From the NCBI GenBank assembly GCA_030065175.1, contig JASJDH010000002.1:1-46463 (forward strand): a stretch of DNA of 46,463 bases. The letters are read 5' to 3'. The stretch comes from Leptolyngbyaceae cyanobacterium MO_188.B28. GTDB taxonomy: Bacteria; Cyanobacteriota; Cyanobacteriia; Phormidesmidales; Phormidesmidaceae. The notes beneath the pieces were generated by a model that saw only the letters and a program-made list of their open reading frames with translations, was not told where the DNA came from and made no database searches. The position numbers were made by a program, and so were the translations under genes. This document shows, piece by piece, positions 8,801 to 16,017 of this stretch; position 1 is the first letter of the stretch; the number at the start of each line of letters is the position of its first letter.

Positions 8801-9586
8801 TAAGCGATCTCGCTGGGCGATCAATTCCTTTTCTACAATCCGGAACCGTTCTTCCCGCTCTTTGACCGCATCCAGCTTTTGTTTGGCCTGATCAATTTTG
8901 CGGTCAAAGGCCGCCACCCCCGCCAGTTCATCAATAATTTCCCGGCGCTCGCGGGGATTCATGGAAATAATACTGGTGACGTCCCCCTGAAGCACCACGT
9001 TGTAGCCTTCCGGATAAATTCGGAACCGCTGTAGCTGCTCATGGAGTTGGCCCATGGTGCAGGATTCGCCATTGATGTAGTAATTCGAAGTGTAGGTTCC
9101 CTGGGACGTTACTCGAAGCCGCCGCGTTACGCTCCATTCCTTAGACGAGGAGGGTAAAGGCACAACATTAGTCGGGCTGTCTCCAGCGCTTCCTGTCCCA
9201 TTTAAGGCCCCTTCCGCCGATGAGTCTTCACCGACTTCGCTGCTTGCTGATTCGCCGCTGTCTTCTCCATTATCTGCGCCATCCTCGGCGATGTCTGAAT
9301 CGGTTAAGAATTCAGTGGGGATATCCTCGATATCAAAAACAACGGTGACATTGGCCTCTGAAGTGCCCCGACGACTGCTGTGATTTTGATTGACCAAGTC
9401 GGGGAGTCGTTCGGCCCGCATTCCCCGAGATCCAGACAGCCCCAGTGCAAATAGTAAAGCATCCAGAATATTTGACTTCCCCGAGCCATTCGGTCCGGAA
9501 ACCACTGTGAACCTTGGCAGCAATGGAATCTTGGTGGTGCCGCCAAACGATTTAAAGTGGGAAAGTTCAACACTTTTGATATGCAC
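5873..9586 (-). CDS. smc: Chromosome segregation protein SMC
   Basis: This 1,237-residue SMC ATPase organises and segregates the chromosome, normally as a homodimer with ScpA and ScpB. The N-terminal head has Walker A GPNGSGKSN at residues 31-39. Long Gln/Glu-rich coiled coils flank a hinge at about 560-690 (SGMSGICGLVAQLGRVDPRF). The C-terminal head has the signature MSGGEKS at 1141-1147 and Walker B FYAFDEVDMFLD near 1165-1176. The start codon is GTG (CAC at 9584-9586 on the plus strand), fixed by the conserved HIKSVELSHFKSF beginning. One oddity is an acidic Ser/Gly/Glu-rich insert of about 50 residues (about 95-148) in the N-terminal head, before the conserved KEWSVTRRLRV segment. Confidence 0.97.
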   Translation of the reverse strand: MHIKSVELSHFKSFGGTTKIPLLPRFTVVSGPNGSGKSNILDALLFALGLSGSRGMRAERLPDLVNQNHSSRRGTSEANVTVVFDIEDIPTEFLTDSDIAEDGADNGEDSGESASSEVGEDSSAEGALNGTGSAGDSPTNVVPLPSSSKEWSVTRRLRVTSQGTYTSNYYINGESCTMGQLHEQLQRFRIYPEGYNVVLQGDVTSIISMNPRERREIIDELAGVAAFDRKIDQAKQKLDAVKEREERFRIVEKELIAQRDRLAQDRLKAEKYQKLKAVLQTKIVWERVLVWRDHQRQAQTLIKQIEKGDADTTRLTAQIAALSTEIQQTAAQLDALNARVKALGEDEHLALQSSLATQEAELRQLQRQEKNLTAASRATVEQIQQVQTAIQTNLKTLERVTEESESLKTGELIRLQQAKDDAQQELEEGREAANAIADASQAWVQEQTELRHQIESLLQTLEPLRAEQVRLQERSSQLQLQIQTQTESLQTLEGDIAAQQTRSSDLDQNRLTEAQEAVQSLAKALAEAEQNLQLQQQTQTRLIQEQRDKQRQLDKLEAQAQALQESQGTQATKLLIQSGMSGICGLVAQLGRVDPRFQLALEVAAGARLGYLVVENDRVAANGIEWLKKQRAGRATFLPLNAIRVPRFNPIPEWKRPDGLIDYAVNLIDCDSDYRDVFAYVFGGTAVFETLTEARRNLGQFRIVTLEGEILETSGAMTGGSLSRRQGSLHFGTVEASESAEAIALRERLQEIDQILGRCNRAIEQATSAIKQHSQALMDARQHHREVQLQVEQCQTQQQQLRQQKGQIQAQHQQYSEELQAAQARLQQLAETVPAEESQLQTKRQVLAELEQSQTHSEWRQTQVKVRALEAQLNERQLALRAAENRLQDLANQHQRLQEKIQQDQHQEEGLRGQQQQQINQLAALASQQAELTEQITQSQAAIAKLDQTLATEKEARNRTERELRERQNSQQQIDWQRQKLQETQQERRQRLDELQGQVETQAAELPDPLPEIPEDLSLEQLHKELKSLQRRLEAMEPVNMLALEEYNRTQTRLEELSQKLSTLEEERTELLLRIENFTTLRFRAFQEAFDAVNKNFQSIFAELSDGDGYLQLDDPQDPFNGGLNLVAHPKGKPVRRLASMSGGEKSLTALSFIFALQRYRPSPFYAFDEVDMFLDGANVERLARMIKHQAQQAQFIVVSLRRPMIESADRTIGVTQARGAYTQVLGIDLQPKRASL

Positions 9587-9759
9587 TAGCTAGCGGGACC
9601 CCTAGGATGGTTCAAGTGTACTATATACTGTAGCATTTAAGTCGTATTTCTAGCAGAAAAATATTGTGATTGAGCTGAATTGACTTAAAACCTTACGTTA
9701 TTGTTGTCAATAATGGAAAAGGTGTTTCCCCCCACCTGTCGCTTACTACCTCGAACTCT

Positions 9760-10194
9760 GTGACTTCATCAGTTGCTGAAGCCCGGTACCAACCTGTGAT
9801 CTTGGGATTTGACCCAGGTCGTCACAAATGCGGTTTAGCCATTATGGGGTTAGACCGGAGTTTGCGCTACCACCAAGTGGTCGCCTCTGACGACGCCATA
9901 CATTGTATACAAACTCTCCGCCAAACGTACCCCATCTCAATTGTCGTCATGGGGGATCAAACGACCTCTAAATCCTGGAAGCAAAAGCTGACAGGTTTGC
10001 CCGATCCGTTTCGGGTGATCATGGTGGATGAGCGATATAGTACGCTGGAGGCGCGCGATCGCTATTGGCTCATGTATCCGCCCAAAGGACTTAATCAGTT
10101 GATTCCTAAAGGGTTACGCAGTCTGCCTCGGCCAATCGACGATATCGTTGCGATTCTGCTGATTGAACGTTATTTGAGTCGGCTAACCAGTTGA
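9760..10194 (+). CDS. yqgF: YqgF/RuvX-family pre-16S rRNA-processing nuclease
   Basis: This 144-residue protein has an RNase H-like fold. FDPGRHKCGLAIMG carries the first catalytic Asp (residue 18), VVMGDQTTS follows the second strand, VDERYSTLEAR matches the conserved DE-ST element, and PRPIDDIVAILLIERYL supplies the C-terminal acidic pair. The family is implicated in 5' maturation of 16S rRNA. The form without the longer bacterial tail is usual in cyanobacteria. It starts with GTG at 9760, divergent from smc, and ends 16 bases before the convergent DUF3146 gene. Confidence 0.88.
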   Translation: MTSSVAEARYQPVILGFDPGRHKCGLAIMGLDRSLRYHQVVASDDAIHCIQTLRQTYPISIVVMGDQTTSKSWKQKLTGLPDPFRVIMVDERYSTLEARDRYWLMYPPKGLNQLIPKGLRSLPRPIDDIVAILLIERYLSRLTS

Positions 10195-10210
10195 ATAGCG
10201 ATATCAAGTT

Positions 10211-10480
10211 TTAAATTTGCGCTCGGATTGTAAATGAATAATCGCCGCCGGGTTCTAGCTGATAGTCGAATCTTTCTAGAAATCGACCCAGCGGCTCTTG
10301 AATCAGGGCCCGCCCCAAGGACGGTTCTACAATCAATTTTCCTTGCCGGAACCGCCACATAAACTGCCACTCATAATTATTAGCTCTGACCTCACCCTCA
10401 ATCTTGCCTTGCTGCCAAGACTGGTGAGTAATTCGGACATAAGCGATGGTCTCAGGTCGGCGCTTGGAGCTCACGGTCAT
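10211..10480 (-). CDS. DUF3146-like small protein
   Basis: This soluble 89-residue protein has a compact run of alternating strands: AYVRITHQSWQQGKIEGEV, EWQFMWRFRQGKLIVEPSLG, and FDYQLEPGGDYSFTIRA. The pattern matches my recollection of the cyanobacterial DUF3146 family, whose function is unknown. It is convergent with the yqgF gene, with only 16 bases between the stop codons. No catalytic motif is visible. Confidence 0.7.
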   Translation of the reverse strand: MTVSSKRRPETIAYVRITHQSWQQGKIEGEVRANNYEWQFMWRFRQGKLIVEPSLGRALIQEPLGRFLERFDYQLEPGGDYSFTIRAQI

Positions 10481-10790
10481 CTTAATTGAATAGGAGGTGG
10501 GCGTCAGGTTTTAGAGAGCAACAAGCGATATCCGCTTCTCATCTAGTTAAGATAACGGCATTGTCTGAAGAGATCTACCCTTTTGAGGAAATTTGGCTGC
10601 TAAGGATTCATCCCTGCTTGATTGGAGGTTAATGCAATTTTGATAATTCTCAGCACATGGGTGGGGTTACATAGATTAAGAGTGATGTCGTCGATAGGAT
10701 GGGAATGCTTAAAGAGAGGCTTGAAAAGAATAGGTGTCGGGGGTTTTCGCCTGTTTTCATGATTCAAACCGTCCTCACCCCCTAAAACTT
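10481..10790. other. Divergent intergenic region
   Basis: These 310 bases separate the leftward DUF3146 gene from the rightward polysaccharide locus and must carry promoters for both. I could not assign convincing -35/-10 pairs or operators. Confidence 0.3.
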
Positions 10791-11789
10791 ATGACTGATC
10801 CTAAAATTTCCGCGATTATCTGCACCCACAACCGCGATCGCTATTTGGGGGCGGCGATTGATAGCCTATTAGACCAGGAATTAGATCACGAGTTTTCGGA
10901 TTATGAGGTGCTGGTGGTTGACAATGCCTCCACTGACGACACCCGCAGCGTGGTTGACGCCCGTCTACCCCATCCCAGATTGCGGTATTTGTATGAACCG
11001 TCGTTGGGGTTATCCACAGCCCGAAACACAGGGGCAGAGGCGGCTAGAAGTCCTTTAATCAGTTATCTTGATGATGACGCTGAGGCCAGTCGAGGCTGGC
11101 TAAAAACCTTATATCAGGCGTATCAGGCTAACGACAAATTAGCGATCGCTGGCGGTAAAGTCACCCTCATATGGCCCGAGGGCATGTCTTCGCCCCCATG
11201 GTTATCGCCCGAACTCTCCGGTAATTTAGGCGCTTATGACTTAGGGGATAGCTTGGTCTACATCACGCAGCCGGGTCTAACGCCGCGCGGACTGAATTAC
11301 TCTATTCGCAAGGTCTTTTTGGAGCAGATCGGCGGATTTGATCCGAATTTGGGCAGAGTGGGCAAAAACCTGCTGTCTAATGAAGAACTCCATATGACCC
11401 AGCTAGCCTTGAAAGCTGCTTGGCAAGTTGCTTACCTACCCAATGCTTTAGTCGCCCACAACGTCGAGCCGGCTCGCCTGCACCGCGCCTGGTTCTTGAG
11501 TCGGAGTTGGTGGCAAGGCATTAGTGAATCTTATCGAGAACAGTTGGCGGGTCGCGCTGGGCCGGGACAATTGATGCGGGGCGGCGAGAGATTGGTGCGC
11601 GGACTGTACAAAACCCTTAAATACTTGAATGATCCGGCGCAGCGATTTGAGAATTTTGCCTATGCATACGGCCAAGTAGGTTATCTTAGCAGTGCAATGC
11701 AGGGATTATTGTTTAATCTGATCTCTGTCAAGCAGTCTACTCAATCTAGTTTGAATTCTCCCAAACCCTCACAGGACGCCTTAGATTGA
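10791..11789 (+). CDS. hpsE: Family 2 glycosyltransferase, HpsE type
   Basis: This 332-residue GT-A enzyme transfers a sugar from a nucleotide donor during polysaccharide assembly. The N-terminal signature ISAIICTHNRDRYLGAAIDS, the VDNASTDDT loop (43-51), GLSTARNTG, and the metal-binding DDD at 94-96 are all present, followed by the acceptor-side ED/EE region (LLSNEELHM). The Trp-rich tail (AWFLSRSWWQGISESYRE) is characteristic of the cyanobacterial hormogonium polysaccharide HpsE family. I chose ATG 10791 because the GTG frame from 10734 adds 19 residues not expected in the family. It opens the polysaccharide locus. Confidence 0.85.
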   Translation: MTDPKISAIICTHNRDRYLGAAIDSLLDQELDHEFSDYEVLVVDNASTDDTRSVVDARLPHPRLRYLYEPSLGLSTARNTGAEAARSPLISYLDDDAEASRGWLKTLYQAYQANDKLAIAGGKVTLIWPEGMSSPPWLSPELSGNLGAYDLGDSLVYITQPGLTPRGLNYSIRKVFLEQIGGFDPNLGRVGKNLLSNEELHMTQLALKAAWQVAYLPNALVAHNVEPARLHRAWFLSRSWWQGISESYREQLAGRAGPGQLMRGGERLVRGLYKTLKYLNDPAQRFENFAYAYGQVGYLSSAMQGLLFNLISVKQSTQSSLNSPKPSQDALD

Positions 11790-11896
11790 AAATCCACTGG
11801 GGTCAATGGGATTGACCCTCAAGCTATATCCTTGAAAAAATCCCAGCGTCGTTGTTCCCAATAGACCGATTCAGTCCATTTCTAAACGCCTAAGCC

Positions 11897-12871
11897 ATGA
11901 CTGCTTCGTCATCCAATCCTTCATTAGCCAAAATTCCAATTTCTGTTCTGATTCCCGCTAAAAATGAAGAGGAAAATCTGCCTGCCTGTCTCAGTAGCGT
12001 AGCGCGGGCCGATGAAGTCTTTGTCGTGGACTCTCAGAGTCGCGATCGCACCGTCGAAATTTCTGAACAGTTTGGCGCTCATGTTGTCCAGTTCCATTTC
12101 AATGGGCGTTGGCCGAAAAAGAAAAACTGGTCCCTCGAAAATCTAGAGTTTCGCAACGAGTGGGTCTTGATTGTCGATTGTGACGAGCGCATTACGCCAG
12201 AACTCTGGGATGAAATTGAGACGGCGATTCAAGCGTCCGACTATGATGGTTACTACCTCAACCGGCGTGTCTTCTTTCTAGGAAAATGGATTCGTTACGG
12301 CGGCAAATATCCTGACTGGAATTTACGCCTCTTCCGTCATCGCGTTGGCCGATATGAAAATCTGAACACCGAAGAAATTCGCAATACTGGGGATAACGAA
12401 GTTCATGAGCATGTTGTGATCAAAGGGCAAGTCGGCTACCTCAAAAACGACATGCTGCACGAAGATTTTCGCGATCTATTTCACTGGCTAGAGCGTCACA
12501 ATCGATACTCCAATTGGGAAGCTAGAGTTTACTACAATCTGCTCACGGGGATGGGAGAGGACGGCACCATCGGCGCCAATTTGTTCGGTGATTCCGTGCA
12601 GCGTAAACGTTTCCTCAAGAAGATTTGGGTTCGCCTGCCGTTTAAGCCTTTCCTCCGGTTCGTTTTGTTCTATTTCTTGCGCTTGGGATTTCTGGATGGT
12701 AAGGCGGGCTATATATATGGTCGTCTACTCAGTCAGTATGAATATCAAATTGGCGTAAAACTCTTTGAACTCCAGCAGTTTGGCGGTCACCTGAACGTTA
12801 AACCTGGTTCTGAAACTTCCTCGGAAACTCAAAAAATCCCTCAATCCGACGCCCAGGGAAGTTTTAATTAA
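11897..12871 (+). CDS. Family 2 glycosyltransferase (WaaE/KdtX-like)
   Basis: This 324-residue GT2 has the start VLIPAKNEEENLPACLSS, VVDSQSRDRTVEI, and a metal-binding DCD at 94-96 (LIVDCDERITPELW). It continues with a KYPDWNLRLFRH segment and a basic, aromatic C-terminal region with a possible membrane-associated helix (PFLRFVLFYFLRLGFLDG). This layout is shared with lipopolysaccharide-core and capsular GT2 enzymes of the WaaE/KdtX type. It lies 107 bases after the HpsE-type gene and 32 before the WcaF/HpsU acetyltransferase, so the three probably form one transcript. The donor and acceptor sugars are unknown. Confidence 0.88.
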   Translation: MTASSSNPSLAKIPISVLIPAKNEEENLPACLSSVARADEVFVVDSQSRDRTVEISEQFGAHVVQFHFNGRWPKKKNWSLENLEFRNEWVLIVDCDERITPELWDEIETAIQASDYDGYYLNRRVFFLGKWIRYGGKYPDWNLRLFRHRVGRYENLNTEEIRNTGDNEVHEHVVIKGQVGYLKNDMLHEDFRDLFHWLERHNRYSNWEARVYYNLLTGMGEDGTIGANLFGDSVQRKRFLKKIWVRLPFKPFLRFVLFYFLRLGFLDGKAGYIYGRLLSQYEYQIGVKLFELQQFGGHLNVKPGSETSSETQKIPQSDAQGSFN

Positions 12872-12903
12872 GGCTAAGGTCCATATAGAGGAAAAGTGGG
12901 GAG

Positions 12904-13488
12904 ATGGAAAGCCAAGCAGGTGATTTGGGACCAGACTCGCTTGTCGATTTGAGGCGATATGACCAGTCCTGGTTTGATCCGGGAAGGCCCAAATGGTTGA
13001 TTATGATTTGGTGGTTGGCGCAAGCGATCGCATTTCCCCTCACCCTTCACGCCCACCACGCTCCCCGTCGAAGTCTATTGCGCTTATTTGGCGCCCGCAT
13101 CGGCAAGGGAGTGGTGATCCGCCCCACGGCTAGATTTACTTATCCTTGGAAAGTAGAAATCGGCGATTACAGTTGGGTCGGCGACGACGTCGTTTTTTAC
13201 AGTCTAGATTGGATCAGAATTGGTCAACACGCGGTTGTTTCTCAAAAAAGTTACCTCTGTACCGGTAGCCATGATTATCAAGATACCGCTTTCGGCCTGA
13301 AAACCGCCCCCATTATTATTGAGAATGGCGTGTGGCTGGCGACCGATGTGTTCGTAGGTCCCGGGGTAACAATTGGCACCAATACTGTTGTTGGATCTCG
13401 TAGCAGTGTTTTCAACGATTTACCCAGCCATCAAATTTGTTTAGGAACCCCTTGCCGTCCTCATCGCGCCAGAGAGATGCAAGGTTAA
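12904..13488 (+). CDS. WcaF/HpsU-type hexapeptide-repeat acetyltransferase
   Basis: This 194-residue protein is a left-handed beta-helix acyltransferase that probably O-acetylates a sugar precursor or lipid-linked intermediate. The hexapeptide repeats run from RIGKGVVIRPTARFTYPW through IGDYSWVGDDVVFYS and IGQHAVVSQKSYLCTGSHDY to VWLATDVFVGPGVTIGTNTV. GSHDY contains the likely catalytic His. The N-terminus has a short hydrophobic stretch (WLIMIWWLAQAIAFPLTL). It is close to WcaF and to the family named HpsU in cyanobacteria. A probable terminator follows. Confidence 0.88.
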   Translation: MESQAGDLGPDSLVDLRRYDQSWFDPGRPKWLIMIWWLAQAIAFPLTLHAHHAPRRSLLRLFGARIGKGVVIRPTARFTYPWKVEIGDYSWVGDDVVFYSLDWIRIGQHAVVSQKSYLCTGSHDYQDTAFGLKTAPIIIENGVWLATDVFVGPGVTIGTNTVVGSRSSVFNDLPSHQICLGTPCRPHRAREMQG

Positions 13489-14568
13489 CGGTCGTTTCTT
13501 GAGGGGATAGCCAACAGGTTAGCCAGTTGGCTAGTTTTTCGGTTATCTGGATACTATTGATCAGCTTGGCTGGGATAGCCGTTAGGGGGCGCCCAAGCTC
13601 ATCGTTTTTAGGTAAAACTGTATATTGACTCATCGAATCAACTCAGTATTGCTTTGCAAGGTTCATTGCAATACAAGCGTTTGCCTTGGCGTCAGGCAAC
13701 AGGGAAATTAGAGTCCATTGTTCTACTTATCTTGAGTTAGCAGTTAACAGGAAGGGTTGCAGAAGAATGAATGCAGAATTCACCGGATGCTTTTTCAAAA
13801 CACGCCAGGGCTCAATCCGGGAACCCTCATTTCATCTGAGGCGTCCAAGGAATTACGTAGGCGTTGTGTAAATTGGATCGGTTGAATGGCTCAAGCTATC
13901 TTTTTCCCAGCTCTTTTTCATTCTTTTTATTACTAGTCCTACGTATGTATCATTAGGCGCCTGCTCTGAATGTTAGTCAAGGCAATTTGAAGACTCATAT
14001 GCGGTCCTTTTGAAATTGCCAGAATTCAGGTCAGTCAGTCCAAAGGATCACTTGTTTTTTGATGGGCAGGAACTAAAGGATAAACCAATCCTTACTCTTG
14101 GGTTATTTCCTTACAGTGACCCTGTCACGATTACAGGATTGTCATATTGATAATGTTAGGTCCAATCGTCTAGGAATAAGATGAATTGTGGGCTTAGATG
14201 CACTTGAATAAAGCCTTGTATTTCAAGCAAATTTCAAATTTAAGATTCCATTTTAATGGTATCGAGGAAGATTTGAATCGGACCTAAATACGCATTGTTT
14301 TTTGTGATTGTCAAGTGGTTAATGGCTCATGTATTCCGAGTAAAACAGAATTCATACATTTGGCGTAAACTTAGAAAAAAGATTCTATCTTTCCTGATTA
14401 AAAGTTCATGAACCGTAAGAATAAATAAGTTTAATTTTACAATCCTTTAGGTTGTTCCTCTGTTTGAATCAGACCGAAGCTTACCTGAGAAAACCTAGCG
14501 AATTTCATTGAAAAGTTCCGGGGTTGCTGAATCTACCGAATTCCAAGCCGTGAACTAAGTACCCATCG
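13489..14568. other. 1.08-kb intergenic region before the WecG-like gene
   Basis: Besides the likely terminator at 13510-13540, I see no gene. GTATTGC (13646-13652) and GCAATAC (13668-13674) form a weak hairpin. GTGAC-CCT-GTCAC at 14116-14128 is a short palindrome. TTAGGTCC near 14156 and GGACCTAA near 14280 are complementary across 110 bases. From about 13,880 on, the sequence is A+T-rich, as expected of promoter or leader DNA. Short open frames here resemble nothing I know. Confidence 0.35.
13510..13540 (+). terminator. Likely intrinsic terminator after the HpsU-like gene
   Basis: GCCAAC (13510-13515) pairs with GTTGGC (13526-13531), with an alternative TAGCCA/TGGCTA stem inside, followed by TAGTTTTTC. 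It sits 22 bases after the acetyltransferase stop codon. Confidence 0.5.
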
Positions 14569-15360
14569 ATGGATAGAGTTAACCTTCTCAACGTAAGAAT
14601 TGATAATCTCTCTAAGACTGAACTGTTAGCCCGTTTAGATCCGGCTCGGGGCGGCGTCGTATTTACGCCCAATGTGGATCATCTCATGAAGCTACACAAA
14701 GACAGAGATTTTTCTGAGAGTTATCAATCAGCTGATTACATTGTTTGTGACAGTCAAATTTTAGTCTATGCGTCCAGATTTTTGGGCACACCCATTCAAG
14801 AAAAAATCCCGGGTTCAGATCTATTTCCCGCTTTTTATCAACACTACAAAAATGAGTCCAGAGTAAAAATATTTTTGCTGGGTGGACCGCCTAATGCAGC
14901 TCAAAAAGCTCGACAACGAATTAATCAGAAAGTGAATCGAGAAATTGTCGTAGGTTCTTATTGTCCCCCATTCGGTTTTGAATCCGACGAACAAGAGTGC
15001 GAGAAGATTATCGATTTGATTAATCAATCGGGGGCGACTGTCCTGGCGGTAGGTGTTGGGGCTCCCAAACAAGAAAAGTGGATTTTGAAGTATAAACATC
15101 GGTTTACACAGATTAAGGTTTTCTTGGCTGTTGGGGCCACAATTAATTTTGAGGCGGGTATCCTAGGGCGGGCTCCGAAATGGATGCGAGAAACTGGATT
15201 GGAGTGGCTTTATCGACTTTGTTGTGAGCCGAAGCGCCTTTGGAAGCGATACTTACTTGACGCCTCTCCATTTGTATGTTTGATTATGTTGCAAAAACTA
15301 AGAGAGGTGAGAAAAAGAGTTGAAAAAGTGCTGGCTGCCCAATTTGAGATCATTACTTAA
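14569..15360 (+). CDS. WecG/TagA/CpsF family glycosyltransferase
   Basis: This 263-residue GT26 enzyme transfers N-acetylmannosaminuronic acid, ManNAc or a related sugar to an undecaprenyl-linked acceptor. Family landmarks are present: TPNVDH (33-38), the putative catalytic Asp61 in YIVCDSQILVYAS, PGSDL (81-85), IFLLGGPPNAAQKA, VGVGAPKQEKWI, and VGATINFEAG followed by RAPKWMRETGLEWLYRL. The basic C-terminus (KRLWKRYLL) fits the membrane-docking appendage of TagA-type enzymes. Long non-coding stretches separate it from its neighbours, so it probably has its own promoter. It is the most likely enzyme for the second step of a lipid-linked repeat unit here. Confidence 0.92.
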   Translation: MDRVNLLNVRIDNLSKTELLARLDPARGGVVFTPNVDHLMKLHKDRDFSESYQSADYIVCDSQILVYASRFLGTPIQEKIPGSDLFPAFYQHYKNESRVKIFLLGGPPNAAQKARQRINQKVNREIVVGSYCPPFGFESDEQECEKIIDLINQSGATVLAVGVGAPKQEKWILKYKHRFTQIKVFLAVGATINFEAGILGRAPKWMRETGLEWLYRLCCEPKRLWKRYLLDASPFVCLIMLQKLREVRKRVEKVLAAQFEIIT

Positions 15361-15428
15361 TGTTGGTTTGAGTAGAATTTGCACAACAATCTGAATCCTC
15401 CAACGTTGGACTGTTCAGTTTCATCACT

Positions 15429-15803
15429 GTGAATCGACTCTATCTATCTATTGGCGTGAATCAGGCTGAAATCTTTTCTCAGAAAGGATTTCAGCCTGAT
15501 TTGCAACTCAGTGTATATACGGTGAGTTTAGCAGATGTTTCATCGTCAAGTGTCTGGATCTCAAACTCAACACAAAAGACTTACATTCATGAGGAGTCAA
15601 GCTTTAGATTAGAGGCTCAGTTCTCAGATATTCTCAAAAATATTCCGGGATTCCCGTTAATCACACTGAAAAATTGCCTAGTTACATTAGAGGGTCGCCT
15701 GATCCGAGCTGATACCTATCCCCAAGGTAGAAAGCGGAATCAAAGATTCCCCGTGCGACACCCACTGCAGACAGATATGAGTCGACCTAGAATCGGCTCC
15801 TGA
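15429..15803 (+). CDS. Doubtful 124-residue open frame
   Basis: This frame starts with GTG 15429 and lacks a clear ribosome binding site. The strong hairpin at 15459-15501 lies inside its first 25 codons. The product is hydrophilic, without signal peptide, membrane helix or recognised motif, although the middle part (RLEAQFSDILKNIPGFPLIT) has protein-like composition. It could be a small gene, a fossil of one, or a chance frame in leader DNA. I would not annotate it without conservation evidence. Confidence 0.2.
   Translation: MNRLYLSIGVNQAEIFSQKGFQPDLQLSVYTVSLADVSSSSVWISNSTQKTYIHEESSFRLEAQFSDILKNIPGFPLITLKNCLVTLEGRLIRADTYPQGRKRNQRFPVRHPLQTDMSRPRIGS
15459..15501. repeat. 43-base near-perfect hairpin
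   Basis: AATCAGGCTGAAATC (15459-15473) is exactly complementary to GATTTCAGCCTGATT (15487-15501). The inner bases TTTTC and GAAAG also pair apart from one G-T, leaving a TCA loop and a stem of about 20 bp. No T-run follows, so it is not a typical terminator. A palindromic mobile repeat, a processing site or an attenuator-like leader are possible. Confidence 0.6.
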
Positions 15804-16017
15804 CTGCTGAGCACTAGCCCGCCCAAACGATTTGAGGTTGACCGGGCTTCAGTTTAATGTAGCGCTTTAAGTTGAAATAAATTCCAGCAGTGCGAGCTAT
15901 CTGCCTAACCCTCTAAAAGTGAGGAGTTGGCGGTTATATGGCTATTGGTTGATGATTGTATTAACCTCTTGCTTGCGGGATAAAATGCGCGGCCCTTGAG
16001 TTTAGTCACCTATCCCC

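Larger units (their letters stand above)
15361..16017. other. Intergenic region before the wzc-like gene, with a strong hairpin
   Basis: These 657 bases include the near-perfect 43-base hairpin at 15459-15501 and a weak open frame at 15429-15803. The rest is probably promoter and leader DNA for the kinase/export genes. No promoter boxes could be assigned with confidence. Confidence 0.35.

Noticed and set aside
9610-9640. GTACTATATAC as an NtcA-type site upstream of smc
   Set aside because: NtcA sites are GTA-N8-TAC; the spacing here is five bases, so it is more likely a plain A+T-rich promoter element.
13412-13633. 73-codon leftward open frame overlapping the end of the HpsU-like gene
   Set aside because: It overlaps a well-supported gene and the likely terminator, has no ribosome binding site and resembles no family known to me.
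13686-13871. 61-codon rightward open frame in the long gap
   Set aside because: Low-complexity basic composition, no ribosome binding site and no recognisable motif.
14116-14128. GTGAC-CCT-GTCAC as a cyclic-AMP receptor site
   Set aside because: The known pattern is TGTGA-N6-TCACA; here the half-sites are five bases apart and the flanking bases do not match.
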